Shown: positions 43,601-56,889, counted from the first letter of the stretch. The stretch is DNA of 64,000 nucleotides from Platycnemis pennipes (GCA_933228895.1 OW121852.1:61236872-61300871), one strand, 5' to 3'. The notes: a model not told the origin generated them from the sequence alone. Numbers and translations: made by a program.

Positions 43601-44314
43601 AATGGTATTCATTATTAAATAGAACACAATCACTACAAAGGGTGAGAAATTCTTTAGGGATCTTCCAAATAATACGTACCTAATATAGATTTTCCACTTT
43701 TCCCACTCCATCTCTCCCCTATAACGCTCCGTAGAAATCTCTAACCCCTTAAAGAACGTAATACCGTCAATTAATTCTCTTTATGATAACACAAGTCATT
43801 CTTGATAAATACCTAAGTCATTCGTAAATACCAAACGAATATTAATTTACGAAGTTTTTCTTTTTGGCATGCACTCTTAATTCCATAAAGTTACACCTGA
43901 AACCGTAAAATAATATCCAAGTCATTATTCATCGCTAGTACTAATTCAATACTTAGTATTAGTATAATATCTGTTATTTGAACAGAAAATGCAATTTTAG
44001 TCATATTTCTCACAACAAAACGGAAGGGTGGTCCCCCCTCCCTATCGATAGCTCACGGTAACAGCTGTCCAGACCCCTCCTCCCTTTACCGTTACGTAAT
44101 TTAGGGATGCCCCCATATGCAGCGATACGCTTAGAAGTAACAGGCATCATCTCCTAAAGAGAGGGAAAAAGGAAAACAGTTCCAAGCCGCGGAAGCATTT
44201 GCTAAAAAAATCTATGACTGGGAAATTAAAACCTACTGTAGCCTGTACGAAACAGTTTTACTCGTTTTAAGTCATCATCTGAGTTCTCAAGTCTTTAGCA
44301 AGACTTAAAGAGGA

Positions 44315-44450
44315 CAGGATATGTGCCGGGTTTGAACACCGGCAAAATTTCATTAAATCTTCACTTGGATGCAATGTGGAGTACATTCCAAGCTCAGTTC
44401 TCCGTCTATTGTATGGGACGTAAAACTGTGAACCTTACTTCTGTGCCTAT
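44315..44450 (+). repeat. SINE fragment related to the 11.5-kb and 63.6-kb copies
   Basis: B-box-like GTGCCGGGTTTGAACACCGG followed by CAAGCTCAGTTCTCCGTC and ATGGGACGT, the same order as in the copy at 63633-63925 (GAGTTCAGTGCTCCGTCCGT, GGATGGGACGT). Confidence 0.55.
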
Positions 44451-45208
44451 CACTTTTCATCCCCACTCTTCATATGCTGCCTCGTCACAAATGAGATTGA
44501 AAAATGAACACATCGAACAGGATTCAAGAACAAATGCATCGAATAAGGAGGACGCGAAGGGATAAAAATAAGTAGAATGGGATATCGCGCATGTTCGAAT
44601 ACAGATAGTGTGGTCAATACATCCGGGAAATGTGCTGAAAGGCCAACAAAAAACTAAGACTTATCAAAAGATTACCTACTCGGGAAATATGATATGGAGA
44701 CCAAAGAGCTGCTGCTTTTCAAATAATTGGTCCTACCCATAATCTACTGGCTGCTAATGGGATCCTGGTGAAGTAGGTTTTACCCGGAATCGAAAAGTGC
44801 GGAGCGACGAACATCTATGACAAGCTTAACAATGCTCCCAAATAGTATGAAGAATCACGAGGTAAGGTGGGACTCATGACCAGATTGATTTAATTTCCTA
44901 TGGAAACTAAAGGCAAATTGCTCTTCCGAAGATAAAAATCATATTATAAGCTAAATCGCACAATAATATGTAATATCATGAGAGAAATAATCAACTGAGG
45001 AGGAAAAATGTAATTACTTCGCGCAAGGAAAATTAAACTTGTGAGCGAAGTTACCTGAGAGAGACTATGAATTTCGAAAAGTGGTTCAGTTTCTTAGTCT
45101 ATTTTACATATTTGACTTTTAATGCACGGCTTGCTTGACTGCAAAATAAAGTAAGTATATATAATCTTCATTCATGAGTAACAAATGGTATTGAATGATG
45201 AATACAGA

Positions 45209-45852
45209 CTGTAGCGCACCCAGAAAGTTTTATGGGGAGGTGGGGGGAACCGCCCTCTGCGCGACCTTTTGCAAGTGTAACAAAAATGTTATTTTAATCA
45301 GTATATTTTGAATGTTATAGTAGGCCATATTAGTTTTTACATGTATGCATTATACAAGAAGCCATATGAAATTTACAGACAAAAATTGTCAAACTTTTAG
45401 GCCTATGCTAATTTATAACAAATTGCAAGGCTAGACTTCGTGGAACCACATATTGATAATGTAAATAAATTCACTTTGTAAAATTCCACAGGTTTATTTA
45501 CACTGACCTAGGTTTCGACTTACACAGTCATTATCAAGGTTTCAGTATTATCTCAAGGTATCAGTCATTATCTCTACTTGATAATGACTGTGTAAGTCGA
45601 AACCTGGGTCGGTGTTAATAAACCTGTGGAATTTTACAAAGTAAATTTATTTACATTATCTATGCTAATTTGGATATATGTCAAAACGCAGATAAAAGTC
45701 TTTCTTTTATCTTTGGTCTAGTGATAGGAGTAAAATGATGTAATGAGGCTTTCCTATTTTTCCGTGACTCTCACTCTTCAATTAAAGATTAATTTGGGTT
45801 CTGTAGAGAGCTAAGGGGGGCAGCGCGCCCTCCCCCCCGTGGGTGCGCCACT
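45209..45852. mobile_element. DNA element with GCGCACCC ends and 9-bp target duplication
   Basis: GAATACAGA occurs at 45200-45208 and 45853-45861. Inside, CTGTAGCGCACCCA and a mirrored TGGGTGCGCCACT form short terminal inverted repeats, followed by G-rich tracts. A 9-bp duplication suits Mutator-like or Merlin elements. The middle is taken up by a large hairpin (45453-45660). No transposase is visible. Confidence 0.7.
45453..45660. repeat. Large near-perfect inverted repeat (arms of about 84 bp)
   Basis: GATAATGTAAATAAATTCAC through TTACACAGTCATTATCAAG on the left is mirrored on the right from CTTGATAATGACTGTGTAAG to TTTATTTACATTATC. The spacer of about 40 bases repeats part of the arm. Each arm holds GATAATGAC..GTCGAAACC, which resembles the hammerhead core of Penelope-like retroelements. 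Confidence 0.85.
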
Positions 45853-45892
45853 GAATACAGATACATTCACCAATCACACACCCCCGGTCCAG

Positions 45893-46092
45893 GGGGTATG
45901 AGTTTGAAACCGTTTGGATTATCTCGAATAGGTAACCAAGGAGTCGTGAGAAAAATTCAAGTGAAAACAAAGAGTAAGATTGCTACAAGCGATTAAAACG
46001 CGCCAAATTTGTGAACCATTCTTGACTGTATGCACCAAATGACTCCTTGGTTACCAATTCGAGATGGTTTCAGATATACCCAGCCGCAGGAA
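45893..46092. mobile_element. Hairpin MITE (GGTAACCAAGGAGTC arms)
   Basis: TCTCGAATAGGTAACCAAGG then AGTC near 45923-45942 is mirrored by GACTCCTTGGTTACCAATTC then GAGA at 46041-46066, with GAAACC farther out on both sides. A single right-half copy occurs at about 62340-62440, showing that it is dispersed. Confidence 0.7.
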
Positions 46093-46929
46093 ATCTATTT
46101 CCTCCGCCAATAGTCGACACATTCGACCAATTATTCCGAGGTCCATTGACCAAGGCAGGGGCGTCAGAAATGAGGGAGAGGAGACCCATCCCCGCTTCCC
46201 AGAACCCGTTGGGTCCGCCGCCGCCGCCCCCACCCACGCACGCCTCCAACATACCCAAGTCACGTCCGACCCATTCGCCCCCACAAACGCGACGACCTGT
46301 GAAGCAAACCATTTGGACGGCGAGAAACGGAAGGAGTGAAAAAAAAAATGGAGGAGGGAGGAGATCGTCCCGTTTATTTTCTACGGAATGAGCAGCAGGA
46401 CCATAAGGGATGACTCACGAAAGGACGGGAAAAAAAAACTCGCGGAGCCATCACCATCTCCGCCAGTACATTGCCCAAGCTACATGCCGCAAGACCGCAG
46501 AGCAGAGGGAGCCAGGTCACGAAAAAAAATGTGAGGTATGTGGGATTGTGACAAAAAGATTTGAAAGAGAGACGTTTTTCGACACATAAACGTTTCGTTC
46601 TGATTTTAATGAGGCATTGAGTGGTGCGAGCGAAACAAATCCTTCTCTTCACGTCAGTCTACACACTGGGACACGCACGAACTACTAGTAATAGTAAATG
46701 CGTGACGTGACCTGTTGAGGAAAAAAATGATAATAGAGGTTTAACTCGGTGGAAAATATACAAAATATAGAGTAAACCCGGACGGAGAGCGGCTGTGAAT
46801 TTAGCAGAGCCATATATACTTATGTACAAAAAAACACCTCGCGACAACCAATATCTATAACGTAATGTAGCAACATCATATTGTTGGCAATAACGTTTGG
46901 CAATTGACGTTTATCGACACGACGTCTCT

Positions 46930-47580
46930 GTACCAATTCATGCTTAGAGGAAAAGATTTGAAGATTCATAGTAAGGGATGAAAGTAAGAGTGAAGGTGGA
47001 AGGCGAACTAATTAAGTCAGATTTACGGATGAACGGGCATTAGATAGTAGAATAGTCTGTCAGTAAAAGAATAGCAACCATTGATCAATATGTTGGAGGT
47101 GCAAAGAGATGAATAGGGATTGAAGATCAATCACAGGAAGAAAATAGTAATGAAATTTTCAAATAATTATAAGTATACAACTAATGTGTGTAACAGTGCA
47201 TTTAGACTGGGAGGTCCTTAGACGTAAATGAATACCGCAGCATGGATATCAAATGAAGAATTGTACTGGCCAATGTAGCATCCGCAAAGACGGGAGATCA
47301 ATGAAGAGTTTCTTTTAGAGAGATCATAAAAAGGTTTATCAAAACTCATTAGAGTTGCGACAAACCTTAATTGCTACGGAGCGTGACGCTATATGATTGT
47401 AAAACATGGTGCTGGCGGAAGGAGGATGAGGAGAAATCTAGAGCCCTTTGAAAGGTAGGTGGGGAGGAGAATGGATAAGGATATCTTGGCAGAGAAGAGA
47501 CCAATGAGAAAATGTTAAATACGTTACGAGAGAAAATGAAGTTATTTAGAGAAATTATAAAAAGTCAACTAAATTCTTGA
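46930..47580 (+). mobile_element. Decayed LINE 3' region
   Basis: Best part at about 47370-47580: GCTATATGATTGTAAAACATGG reads YDCKTW, followed by EDEEKSRAL, GGEENG, TNEKMLNTLREKMKLFREII. These correspond to the LYG.ETWTL..ED...EA and TNEEVL..VGEKR segments of LINE reverse transcriptase. Farther left the match is only suggestive. Confidence 0.5.
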
Positions 47581-48539
47581 CGGACGTTAAGAGACGCAAA
47601 GGATTGATAAAACCACTAATATGAGGAAAAATGTTAGGTAAGCGCGAATGAGTCAAGGAAAGACTAGGTTTTCTGCACGGCGTAATGTAGGACAATATGT
47701 GGAGAATTCTGTTTGAGGTCTTCCTAGTTTTCTTATGCGTTTTTCCATTTCGGATGACAACAATTTCACCCGCGTTCAAGTCCGCCCCCTCAGAACTGTA
47801 GAATTGATAAAGGGATACATTGCAGGAAACATGAGTTGAATAGGGTGTAAAATAAGAAACGACATATGGGGTGATAAACTTTCATCCTGCCCATATTTCT
47901 CCTTTAATCCGTCCTTCTATATTCTCATTGCAACGATAATAAAGTGTTTTTCATCCAGAGAAACCTTCCACCCTTAATAAAACAATCTCTCTCTAATAAA
48001 ATAAGCCACCTTATGCCATCTCACGCAAGTAATAAGGGCGATTTTTAGACGAAGGGCGTGATATTCGGAAAGCGTGGTAGAGGGAGGGGGAGAACGGGAA
48101 GATTAGATAGCAATAATGGGAGATAGATATGCGGAGTTGAGGAAGGGCATGTCATGAAAGATATAGGTATGGGTAAGAATGTTGTCTATCCACCTAGCCT
48201 GGTAGCACGTTCATAATAACAACAATAATATGTTCTCATCCCTTGTAATCCTCCTATAAACGTACTACCTCGGCTATCAAGAACAAATAGCCCGGGATGG
48301 TGCTCACAGGATTCTCCATTCGGTCTGGTACGGTGTGGAAGAGGAATAGCAGGAAGGGACTCAACACACACCAACCAATGTTGGTAGAATGCTTAAGGCG
48401 ATATCTCTGCAATGAGTTTAATCAAATAAGGAGATGTGGCGCCTCGGGGGAAGGAGGGAGGAAACAGTTCGATTGGCGAGTGGGGGTGGGGAAGGAAGAT
48501 AATAGAGAGGCCTATATGGTGATGTCTACGGCATAAAAC

Positions 48540-48740
48540 AAACACAAAACTCGACTCCGCGCGGGATTCCTTCACGCCCCGACCACTGAGTCAGCTCTCA
48601 GGCGCGCGCGCGTATGAGTGCCGAGAACCGTCCCACGCGCAGCGGGCCGCCAAGACGGCGACAATGACGACGATTCACTCAACGCTCGCACAAGACGCGA
48701 CGGCGACACAAAGAAACCATTCCAATCTACCCAGAGACGG
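48540..48740. other. CpG-rich patch with a GCGCGC run
   Basis: A short CpG-dense region with GGCGCGCGCGCG near 48601. The start (about 48545-48600) has a reversed B-box-like sequence. Function unknown. Confidence 0.3.
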
Positions 48741-49134
48741 GTTGGTTGAGCGACAGCAAGGTGGACGAACGCCTTTGGATTCAAGAACGCTGTGACATGA
48801 AGTCCTCCCGAAAAGACAAACAGCTCCAAACACCTTTGTTTGCTCGGTTTTCAGGCACTCCAGCAGCTTCGGTTACATCACACCATCTAACCGAAATTCA
48901 AGCCGGCCGGATTTTAGATTTTGGCGTCCATAGGCACAATTTTTTTTAGCGCCCTTTTACTAATTTTTGATTTGTCTGAAATAAGGTGTATGCACCTGTT
49001 ATACAAAGTATTATTTTTTGTTCAATCATATATCATTCTGAAATCAAAAGCCTTGCATGTTTTCGCCAACGGCGAGTTTGAAAGAAGGAAGATTTTTCTA
49101 ATTTATCACTGTGAAATGTCATGTGCTTCTTCAC

Positions 49135-49200
49135 GAAATGAGGACGATGCGAGTTCGAATCCCGGTCAAGATGGATTCTTTTTTCCCAGTGGAAATGTAA
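49135..49200 (+). repeat. SINE fragment (TTCGAATCCCGGTCAAG family)
   Basis: GCGAGTTCGAATCCCGGTCA is followed by a TTTTTTCCCAGTGGAAAT-like segment that also follows the B box in the copies at 60489-60664, 60820-60930 and 62445-62520. Confidence 0.55.
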
Positions 49201-49865
49201 TGTGAATTATTAATTATTTTTTACATTGAACTATAACACTCCTATCTTCAACAAAATGAATATTGATACAATCGTACTTTAATAAAATTATTTAGTTTTG
49301 GTAAATTTTATGCGATCGTTGACAACGATTTCAATAAGGTAGCGAGTAAGAGCAAGGGTTAGATGATGCCCATTAGACAGCAGGCCAGTTGAGGCAAGCG
49401 CTTACAATGGAAGAATGGAACCATGAAGGATCTCAATCTTTTAGAATATTTATCCAAAAATTATTTATCCAGGTCGAGAATGAAAAAAGGAAAGGGTATT
49501 GATGGCAGATATTGCAAACAATATCAAGTGTTTTTCTACAAAACTTGTTGCTATTCTTCAATTAACGAATTTCCACATATTCATTCAATGCGAATGGGGC
49601 TAAACACCCATGAATGAACAAATAACTTTAAGTTTTATTAAATTGAATCACCTCGAAAATAATCAAGAATGCCTTAAAGAGGGATTCATAGAGCTTATTC
49701 AACGTTGCTGCCAAAGATAGTAATATGTAAGATTAAGCACCAAAATACTTAACCAGCTCTCAGTTAATTGATTCGGTTCGTTATAGAAATGATTGGCATA
49801 ATACGAATTATTTGGTTTCGCCTGACGACAGTAAAAAGTTTGTAGTTGTGTATGAATTGACGTTC
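49200..49865. other. Non-coding stretch, nothing recognised
   Basis: AT-rich with one 64-codon open frame of no known similarity. Confidence 0.4.
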
Positions 49866-49867
49866 AA

Positions 49868-50035
49868 CATGACGGCCGCGGTAGCCTAGTCGGTTGTGCG
49901 CCGGTTTCGCAACTCAAAGGTTGCGGGTTCGATCCCGTCTCGGGGATGGATGTGTGTTTGCCTTATGATTACGCTTAGCATGACGTTACGTGAAATGGTG
50001 TAATGCAGCCTTAGAAGTTGCAGCGCCAAAAAGTA
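49868..50035 (+). repeat. tRNA-derived SINE
   Basis: GGTAGCCTAGTCGGTTGTGC (A box) and GTTGCGGGTTCGATCCCGTC (B box) in tRNA-like spacing, continued by a non-tRNA body. It lacks a pairing acceptor stem, so I do not call it a tRNA gene. Confidence 0.6.
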
Positions 50036-51889
50036 TAAAATGACAACAACTTCATTTAACACGTCAGTCTTGGCAGGCGTTCGATAGTTTTTAAGGATTG
50101 GGGAAAACTTATCTTCAACATACAATAATTTGAAGAGACAATCGGACGAAAGATGCCCTACGTTAATCTAATTGCATGACTTCGGTCTACCAAGCATAGC
50201 ACCCCAACTGGAAGATACACGGAGAAATAAGGAGAAGTAAGAATATGGGCATTTTCCCAGAATCGAGGGCTACATGGGCTTTCCGTTCCCGGAACGTCAG
50301 GCGTTGGGACGTGGTTCTCATCTCAAGGGCGCAATCGACCGCATCCGTATGAAGGAACTAAATAGAAGATGATGCGAAGAACAGAGATACTCTGCAACCT
50401 CTACGAACAGGATTAGTGTAATGTCAGTAAACAATTATGTATTTTACAATTTGTTCAAAATAATGAGTGATACAGAATCACACAATAAATGCTTATACGA
50501 TCGTTGCCGCTATAGATCTTTGCCGTTGTCTGTCCCTTACGTAACAAACCAACTGGTAGACTGTCCGAATGGCTACCTGTTAGTGACATTGCAAGTTGTT
50601 AAAAAGCTCTGAGTGATAACATTCATGAACAGCACCTCGCGTCGACAACCACCTTGGAGAGGTACCAATATACGGAGGGCAATCGACAAAAGTCGACGCA
50701 ACGCGGGATCGTGTAAATATTTTTAACTCTTCCATTGCCAAACATTTGGCGACGGAACATTTCTCATCTATTTAGCATGATGTTATTCAAGCGATTAGAT
50801 AGCACAATAAACAATAAAATTACTAATCAACGAATGGCACGGAGAAGTCTTCTATGGAGATGACGTGGCTCACAATTGTATACTGTTGACCACTGGCAGA
50901 AGACAATCATAATCAGGCATCTGGTTTACAAACGCTTTCCCGCCAACTAGAACAGCGAGCAGGAATTATGACTCAACATCAGTTCGCCTGGATGAGCCCA
51001 TTGTCTTACCCTGCCCATAATTTGTCCCCGTGCTCCGTTTAACTTGCAGGGCTACGCACTCCCAGCTATTCATTGCACTTCTCCTCTGCTGTTCAGACGA
51101 CAGAAAGAAACGACTGAATGGTCGTTCGCGTGTCGCCTTTATTTCAAACTTTCGTCCGCGTTTCCAGACGTTCTCTCAACTGCTATTCCTCCACGCACAC
51201 CCATATTCCTTCTCACAAAACAAGTCATGCGGACCAATTGGCGTTCTAAGACGCTATGGGGCTATGACCATGATAACATCGGGAAAAACCCTGCACAAGT
51301 GATTTTTTGACGATTGTCCACCATAAAAATGATAAAGTAACGTAATTTTTTCATACTTACTCATAAGTACTCAAAGATATATCAATGTTCTCTAACTATT
51401 TGTACGAATAAAATCTCACCTTTCCACACTACTTTTTCCGGAAAAATACACTTCAAGTAACTTAGGCTTGATGATGAGAATGGATTGAACTGAGGAAAAT
51501 TCCACCAGAGAACTTCTTCGCTTTCGCAAAAAACTTATTCAAGATGCGCATTACTCCAGGAAGTAAAATTGTTAGAAAATGAAGGCAACACTTCATCTCA
51601 GTTTCAGAGCTACCAACGGAAAATTAGAGTCATTTCAGAAAAAATGGGTTAGTGCGATAGAAAGGGTGCTGCATTCAGCTCCTCGGGATTAGAAAAAAAA
51701 TTATTAGCAAATATGTTCGTAAAATTGTTTCCACATTAAGGGCATTACTTTTATTCGTCGTAGACTTAGGCACGTTATGAGCGATCGAAATATTATTTTA
51801 ACGGAATACGTAAAACGGTGGAGTTTTTAATTTGTTTTGACTCACGCAGTCACGATGGACTGCGTGAAACCTCCATTAGGAAACAGGTA

Positions 51890-51965
51890 GTGTGTTAGTC
51901 CTAAGGATATTGGACAACCACAGGGTCGCGTGTTCGAATTCCTCTTGGGAAATCGGTGTAGTGGG
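51890..51965 (+). repeat. tRNA-derived SINE fragment
   Basis: GTAGTGTGTTAGTCCTAAGG followed by GGTCGCGTGTTCGAATTCCT at box A to box B distance. Confidence 0.45.
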
Positions 51966-52809
51966 GGACTTTTTATGCGCCTCTGGGAAATCTGAGACAA
52001 AGCGGACAGTCGGGATCCCAAGAGCACACATGTAGCCACAGGAAACCCTAAAGAAAACAAATTAAGATTGACTCGATACGATTTCCTTTTCTGGGTTGAC
52101 GCTCGGCCTCGCTCATTTTGCGATCATTATCTCCGAACGAAAATGGATACAGTACTGTTGATATTAAGGGGAGATTTGCGGTATCGAAACCGGAAAGGAA
52201 TGACAACAAGGACTCTTCATCAAAACGTCTACTATAGTTCAGCAAAGAGTTTGACATGGGGCTTAATGGTGGTGGTCCTAGGACCTTAAGAGTAGAGGTT
52301 GATTGGTGTTTGAGTTGTGGTTAGCGAGACGACCAATGAAAATAAAACTAATGAAACAATGTGGAAACGAAAAAAGTTGGGCGTTGCTGGAAATAAAAGG
52401 AGGTTAATAGAGAATATATAGAGGATGAAGTAAGTTATAAGAGGTCGTGGGACGCCGAAGTCTCTGACAGAAGTAAGAGTAGAAGAGAAAGGAAAATTAA
52501 AGACAATTAAATGACGTTAAGTAAGGTAGTGAATACGAGAATCTAAATACTGAAGTGGTTGAAGAAATTAAGTGTCCGCTGGAGAAAAGGAACGTGTAGA
52601 AGTTTTAGTTTAGTGCCCAACTAAACTTACCTTTAATAAGTATAACACTTGGAATGAATATTACACTGCCACAGTATTCGGCGCACCTCATTAAGTGAGT
52701 TACTTCAGCTTATTTTATAAGCGTTCTACCGATTAAAGCAAATTTTGAGTGAGAATACAGAATTTTAAATGTTCCTGTGTAGGCGGATAAATTGGTTATT
52801 TACATAGTG

Positions 52810-52860
52810 TTTTCCAAAGATGCTGGGTTCGTATCCCATCCGGGTGAGTTTTTCAACATC
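52810..52860 (+). repeat. SINE B-box fragment
   Basis: GCTGGGTTCGTATCCCATCC resembles a polymerase III B box; too short to assign. Confidence 0.3.
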
Positions 52861-52929
52861 CGCGACGTAGATGAGAGTGCTCGTCTTAATTTGTTATGTT
52901 ACGAAAAAGTTCTTGTGGATGCAGTAAAT

Positions 52930-54770
52930 AAATAAATGCCCAACATTATCCTCCCTAACATGACCATCATACCACCATTGCCCATTAGCATTTGTTCCAT
53001 CCATTCAACTTCGTCTTCACTAATATCCTTCATCCACTTCCTCGCCTTTCCTATATCTACTGATTACCCTGGAAGCCACCTCGAAGGTGTGTGGCAAGGT
53101 GTTAGTAGCCACCAGACTTGCACTACGTACATACACTAAATTTTACTAATTCTACCTACCTAAAGACAGATTTCTATGAATAACATGAGGGACACACAGT
53201 ACAAATTCTACTTTTCATCCAAAATTCAAACTATTTGAGAAGTACTACAAACATGCATTATACATAAAAGTATTTCACGCTTAAACCCTAAAAAAAATCC
53301 ACCATCTTAGTTAATATCAGCCTGTTTCATTAATCCGTATTAATGTACGGAGTAAAATTCCTTTTTCATGCTAAGGTTAATTCTAATTCATTCTAATTTT
53401 AAGAAAGCATCGTGGTGTGAGGTCTTGATATTGTTATGGCCACGAATTGTTTGAGGAAAGAAGGAATACTGGAAACTATCGGTAAGATCCAATCAAGACC
53501 AGCACCACCTTCTTTACTGTGCTTCCTACTTCTTTACCTTCTCTATCCTCATCCACGCTCGCATCTCATGAACCGACACAAGAGTGTTTTCTCACCATCC
53601 ATACTCAACGCCCTAATCATCAATTCTCTACTAAGAATAAACGCACCTTTTGCAGAATCAATTCTCTTTCGAAAAACGCCACTACTGTCCCCATTTTACT
53701 CCAATATAGGTACCTACGTTACGCTGAAGCAGCTAGAGGCTTTCCCAACAGGGTACGGTACACCATTTCGCGAGCCTAGAATATTTTACTCCTCGAATAG
53801 TGTTCCTAGATCTCGGTCGGAAAGAGGGAGACCAGGAGAAGTGCGGCAAAAAAGGAGTTGGGTTTGTTTCCATTTCTTACCCTAACTTCCCACCCTTTTG
53901 TTATGTACGCTCAGGGCATAGGGAGTGGGGTCAGAAGAAATGGAAGAGGGCGTAAAATGCTCTCTGTGCCCTCTATCCAGTCCGGCACTTAATAGTTGCA
54001 TGATGATGGCAGCGTCTAACCATATCTCTCCACAACCAGCATGGTTTTGTAACGTCACTGTAAACACATACTAGATCTCAGTAAATATTTCTTGAAATAT
54101 TTATCGCCATCGCAAAGCTGCGAAAAATTATTACTGTTCAAGGGAGCCTCATCTTGAAGTTGGGGTGATGAACAACCATTACCTTCATCCATACTATATT
54201 TCTGAGAAATTTAAGAGATACGCAACTTTTGGGTGCTGGTCTTACAGTGGGTTTTAAGAGGCGGGGTATTACTAATAGAAATTACGAAGCAATAAAACTC
54301 CATCGCTCACGGATTTCACCCTTCCGCCATGTAAAAACATTCGATGTTTCGGTCCACCAATCGCGGGTCTTTGTTTCACTTTCCGCTAGGCGTATCCTGG
54401 ACTGAGTCCGATTAAGCGGTTCCTCTAACAAAACGCATTCAACTTCATTTCCGCCGGAATGAATGACTGCCCGAAACATAAATTTTCCCCATAAGCTCGG
54501 GGCCAAAATTAGAAGTTATATTTTCAATTGGGTGGTATCTTTAATCACTCGATGATGGAACTAAATTTAGATAACCCGAAAAATTCAACTGTAAAGAGAT
54601 TAAAGGTGACACAGAAGATATAATCTCCGCAATGCACCAGCAGATTATTCCCTTTCCTGGTAACTGGCCTGAAACAATCTATGGAACAGTAATCACAGTG
54701 TACCAATAAATTTAACAGTAAAATTCCTTTCAAAAATCCATTCCATGCGAAGTTAAGCCGTGAACCTCAT
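52930..54770. other. Non-coding stretch with one unexplained open frame
   Basis: A 149-codon plus-strand frame (53436-53885) is the longest in this part. It shows no domain I recognise, and an 86-codon frame overlaps it in another phase. At 53065-53170 there is a possible dispersed-repeat piece (CACCTCGAAGGTGTGTGGCA). Confidence 0.35.
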
Positions 54771-54794
54771 AACTGATTTCACTGAAAAACTCGC

Positions 54795-54880
54795 GCCAAC
54801 ACGCTGACCGCTGGTTCGAATCCCGTCAAGGGTGATGCATTTCTCTCGGGATGCTCTTGGGATTTAGGTAAGATACGATA
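54795..54880 (+). repeat. SINE fragment
   Basis: GACCGCTGGTTCGAATCCCG then TCAAGG, with a following ATGCATTTCTCTCGGGATGC, similar in its B-box region to the TTCGAATCCCGGTCAAG family. Confidence 0.45.
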
Positions 54881-55252
54881 TAGTAATCTCAGCACTTGAA
54901 GCACCCTAATGCCTAATTCTATCACTACCATCCCTTACAACACTCCACCACCCTCCTGTTCTTTAGCAGACAAATGACCCTCGCCAAGGGTCGGCAAACG
55001 TTTTAGAGTCATCGCTATACTTTAAAAAATAAGGGAAATGTAAAGTAGGCAGTATCACGAAGGATTTAACTGCATCCTTAATATTACTAATTGGGTATAA
55101 ATTATTCCTTGTTATAACACTACGCATGTTATCACAAAGAATAGTATTAATTATATCATCATTACAAAAAAGGGTAATTCACACAAAAATTATGAATTTT
55201 TTTGAATGTGCTAGCAACGAGCTTGTATTTCCTGAAAGAGTACCGCTGAAAA

Positions 55253-55514
55253 GCAGTGGCGGACAGACGGAGGGAATTTAGGGTTTAACTCCCCCCCCCA
55301 CAAATAACATTCCTGTAATTTACTAAACTTTGTATGCTTTGAACTAGCGTTTAGAATTTTTCTTTCTCACTGAAAAATATAGTTGAATTGTCTTCACGAA
55401 AAGAGAATGTTAATTTAATTATTGTTTAAGTGAATAATAATCTAAATATCATTTTATAATGATGCACACAAACATTACTGAAACCCCCCAGAAGGAAATA
55501 CTGCGTACGCCATT
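55253..55514. mobile_element. Short TIR element with 8-bp flanks
   Basis: GCAGTGGCGGACAGACGGAG and the mirrored TACGCCATTGC form short inverted ends with poly-C/G tracts inside. Flanks GCTGAAAA (55245) and GCTGAAAT (55515) fit an 8-bp target duplication, as in hAT elements. The exact ends are uncertain by two bases. Confidence 0.55.
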
Positions 55515-55899
55515 GCTGAAATGTATATACGGTCAGTAACTGGTTTATTTTTAATATATGCCTCAATACCAAGTTGACCACAGTAAATGAAGCTACGGTA
55601 TTTTCAGTTACTGACACCAATAAAGGCTTTTACTAATGAAACCTAAGACAGTTTTCATATAATCTTCAATATAACTCAAGAGCCAATTATAAGTGGCCTC
55701 AAAGCCGAATGTGACTCGCGATTTTTCGCCGGCCCCTGACCTATGCCATTTGCTCGCCTCTCCCTACTGCAACAAATATCAATCCCTTAATGCGTTTCAT
55801 TGAAGGAGCTTCATTTCATTCTGTCCTGAACTCGAATCACGCAACGTTGGGCACAATGCTCCTGGGTCATCAACCACAAAATCCGGGTCAGCAATCACA

Positions 55900-56580
55900 C
55901 ATTACCCAACGATTCGGGTACTCCCGGGGTTATAGGATATCCTTCAAGTCCGGCTTGAAGTCCAGGGCGAGTGGGAAGCAAGAAGCTCCCGAGGTGGGAC
56001 GGCAAAATGGAATGGTATGTCCTGCACAACTCATTCCCGTAATGGCTGGGCGTCCATCGAGAGAGCCTCTCATCGCTTACCCATCAAGTGAAAGCGGATG
56101 GGAGCCCACGAAAGAGGAATCCCAAGGCGGATTTCGATCATTCCGACACCGAGCTGTTCTTCGATAGAGGAGTGAAATACGGACGGACGGGAGAGAGGAA
56201 AAAAACGCACGGAACCACCCTACGGGGATGAACACAATGGTGCGCCCCTTCGGCCACTCCCCTGAGCACGATTCACGGCTCGGTGACCCTTCTTTGTCCG
56301 GCGACCTCCGGTTGCGAACACCACCACCCCGCTTCCGCCATTTGCTCATTACATCAACAACCGCCGAGTTCGTAAACCCCGAGAACGCACGCTATTCCTC
56401 CCTCCTCCTGCGTTGCGCGCGCCTTAAAATCCCGCTTTATTACGTCGGAGAACAACACTCGACCGGACGATCGTGATATACACTTCCGCGCGGACGATCG
56501 AGTGACCAGTTGCACGCGTTTCGCGCCTCGGATCGACACCTCTAAAGCTACTTCCGAGAACGAGTGCAAATAATTGGCTC
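55900..56580. promoter_or_regulatory. CpG-dense island, possible promoter region
   Basis: CpG density is high, especially 56390-56560 (CGTTGCGCGCGCC, CGGACGATCG twice, TTCGCGCCTCGG). Overlapping open frames on both strands (for example 56354-56818 minus, 154 codons) show no domains and are probably compositional. The CARMIL first exon could start here, but nothing in the sequence proves it. Confidence 0.25.
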
Positions 56581-56889
56581 GGAAATTCGAAATGGAAGCG
56601 TCTAAGAGAGAGTGCGTGAGAGAGAGAAAGAGGGAAATATCAGCTCCGATAAAAATATCTCCGACGATAACAAATCCGTCTCGTTTTCCTTCGCGAAGAG
56701 TGGAAATCAACACGGTCATGCCGTAAATATATCCGAGGAAGCAACGGGAAAGAAAACATCCATCGATAAAACTTGCCCAGGTGTAGCAATGGCAATAAGG
56801 AATTGCAACATCGTACAAAGACGTTTAAATTACATGGGATACCACGACTCCAATTTGATTATTAGTGATCTACCAGTTACAGCAGGTTA

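Noticed and set aside
49868..49950. Possible genuine tRNA gene
   Set aside because: Box A and B are good, but there is no closing acceptor stem and the similarity continues past the tRNA length.
53436..53885. 149-codon plus-strand open frame
   Set aside because: No recognisable motif and an overlapping 86-codon frame in another phase. I could not support it as a gene.
55790..56818. Longest open frames of the right half (55790-56167 plus, 56354-56818 minus)
   Set aside because: They overlap CpG-rich sequence on both strands, lack any domain, and have no splice or start context that favours them; composition explains their length.
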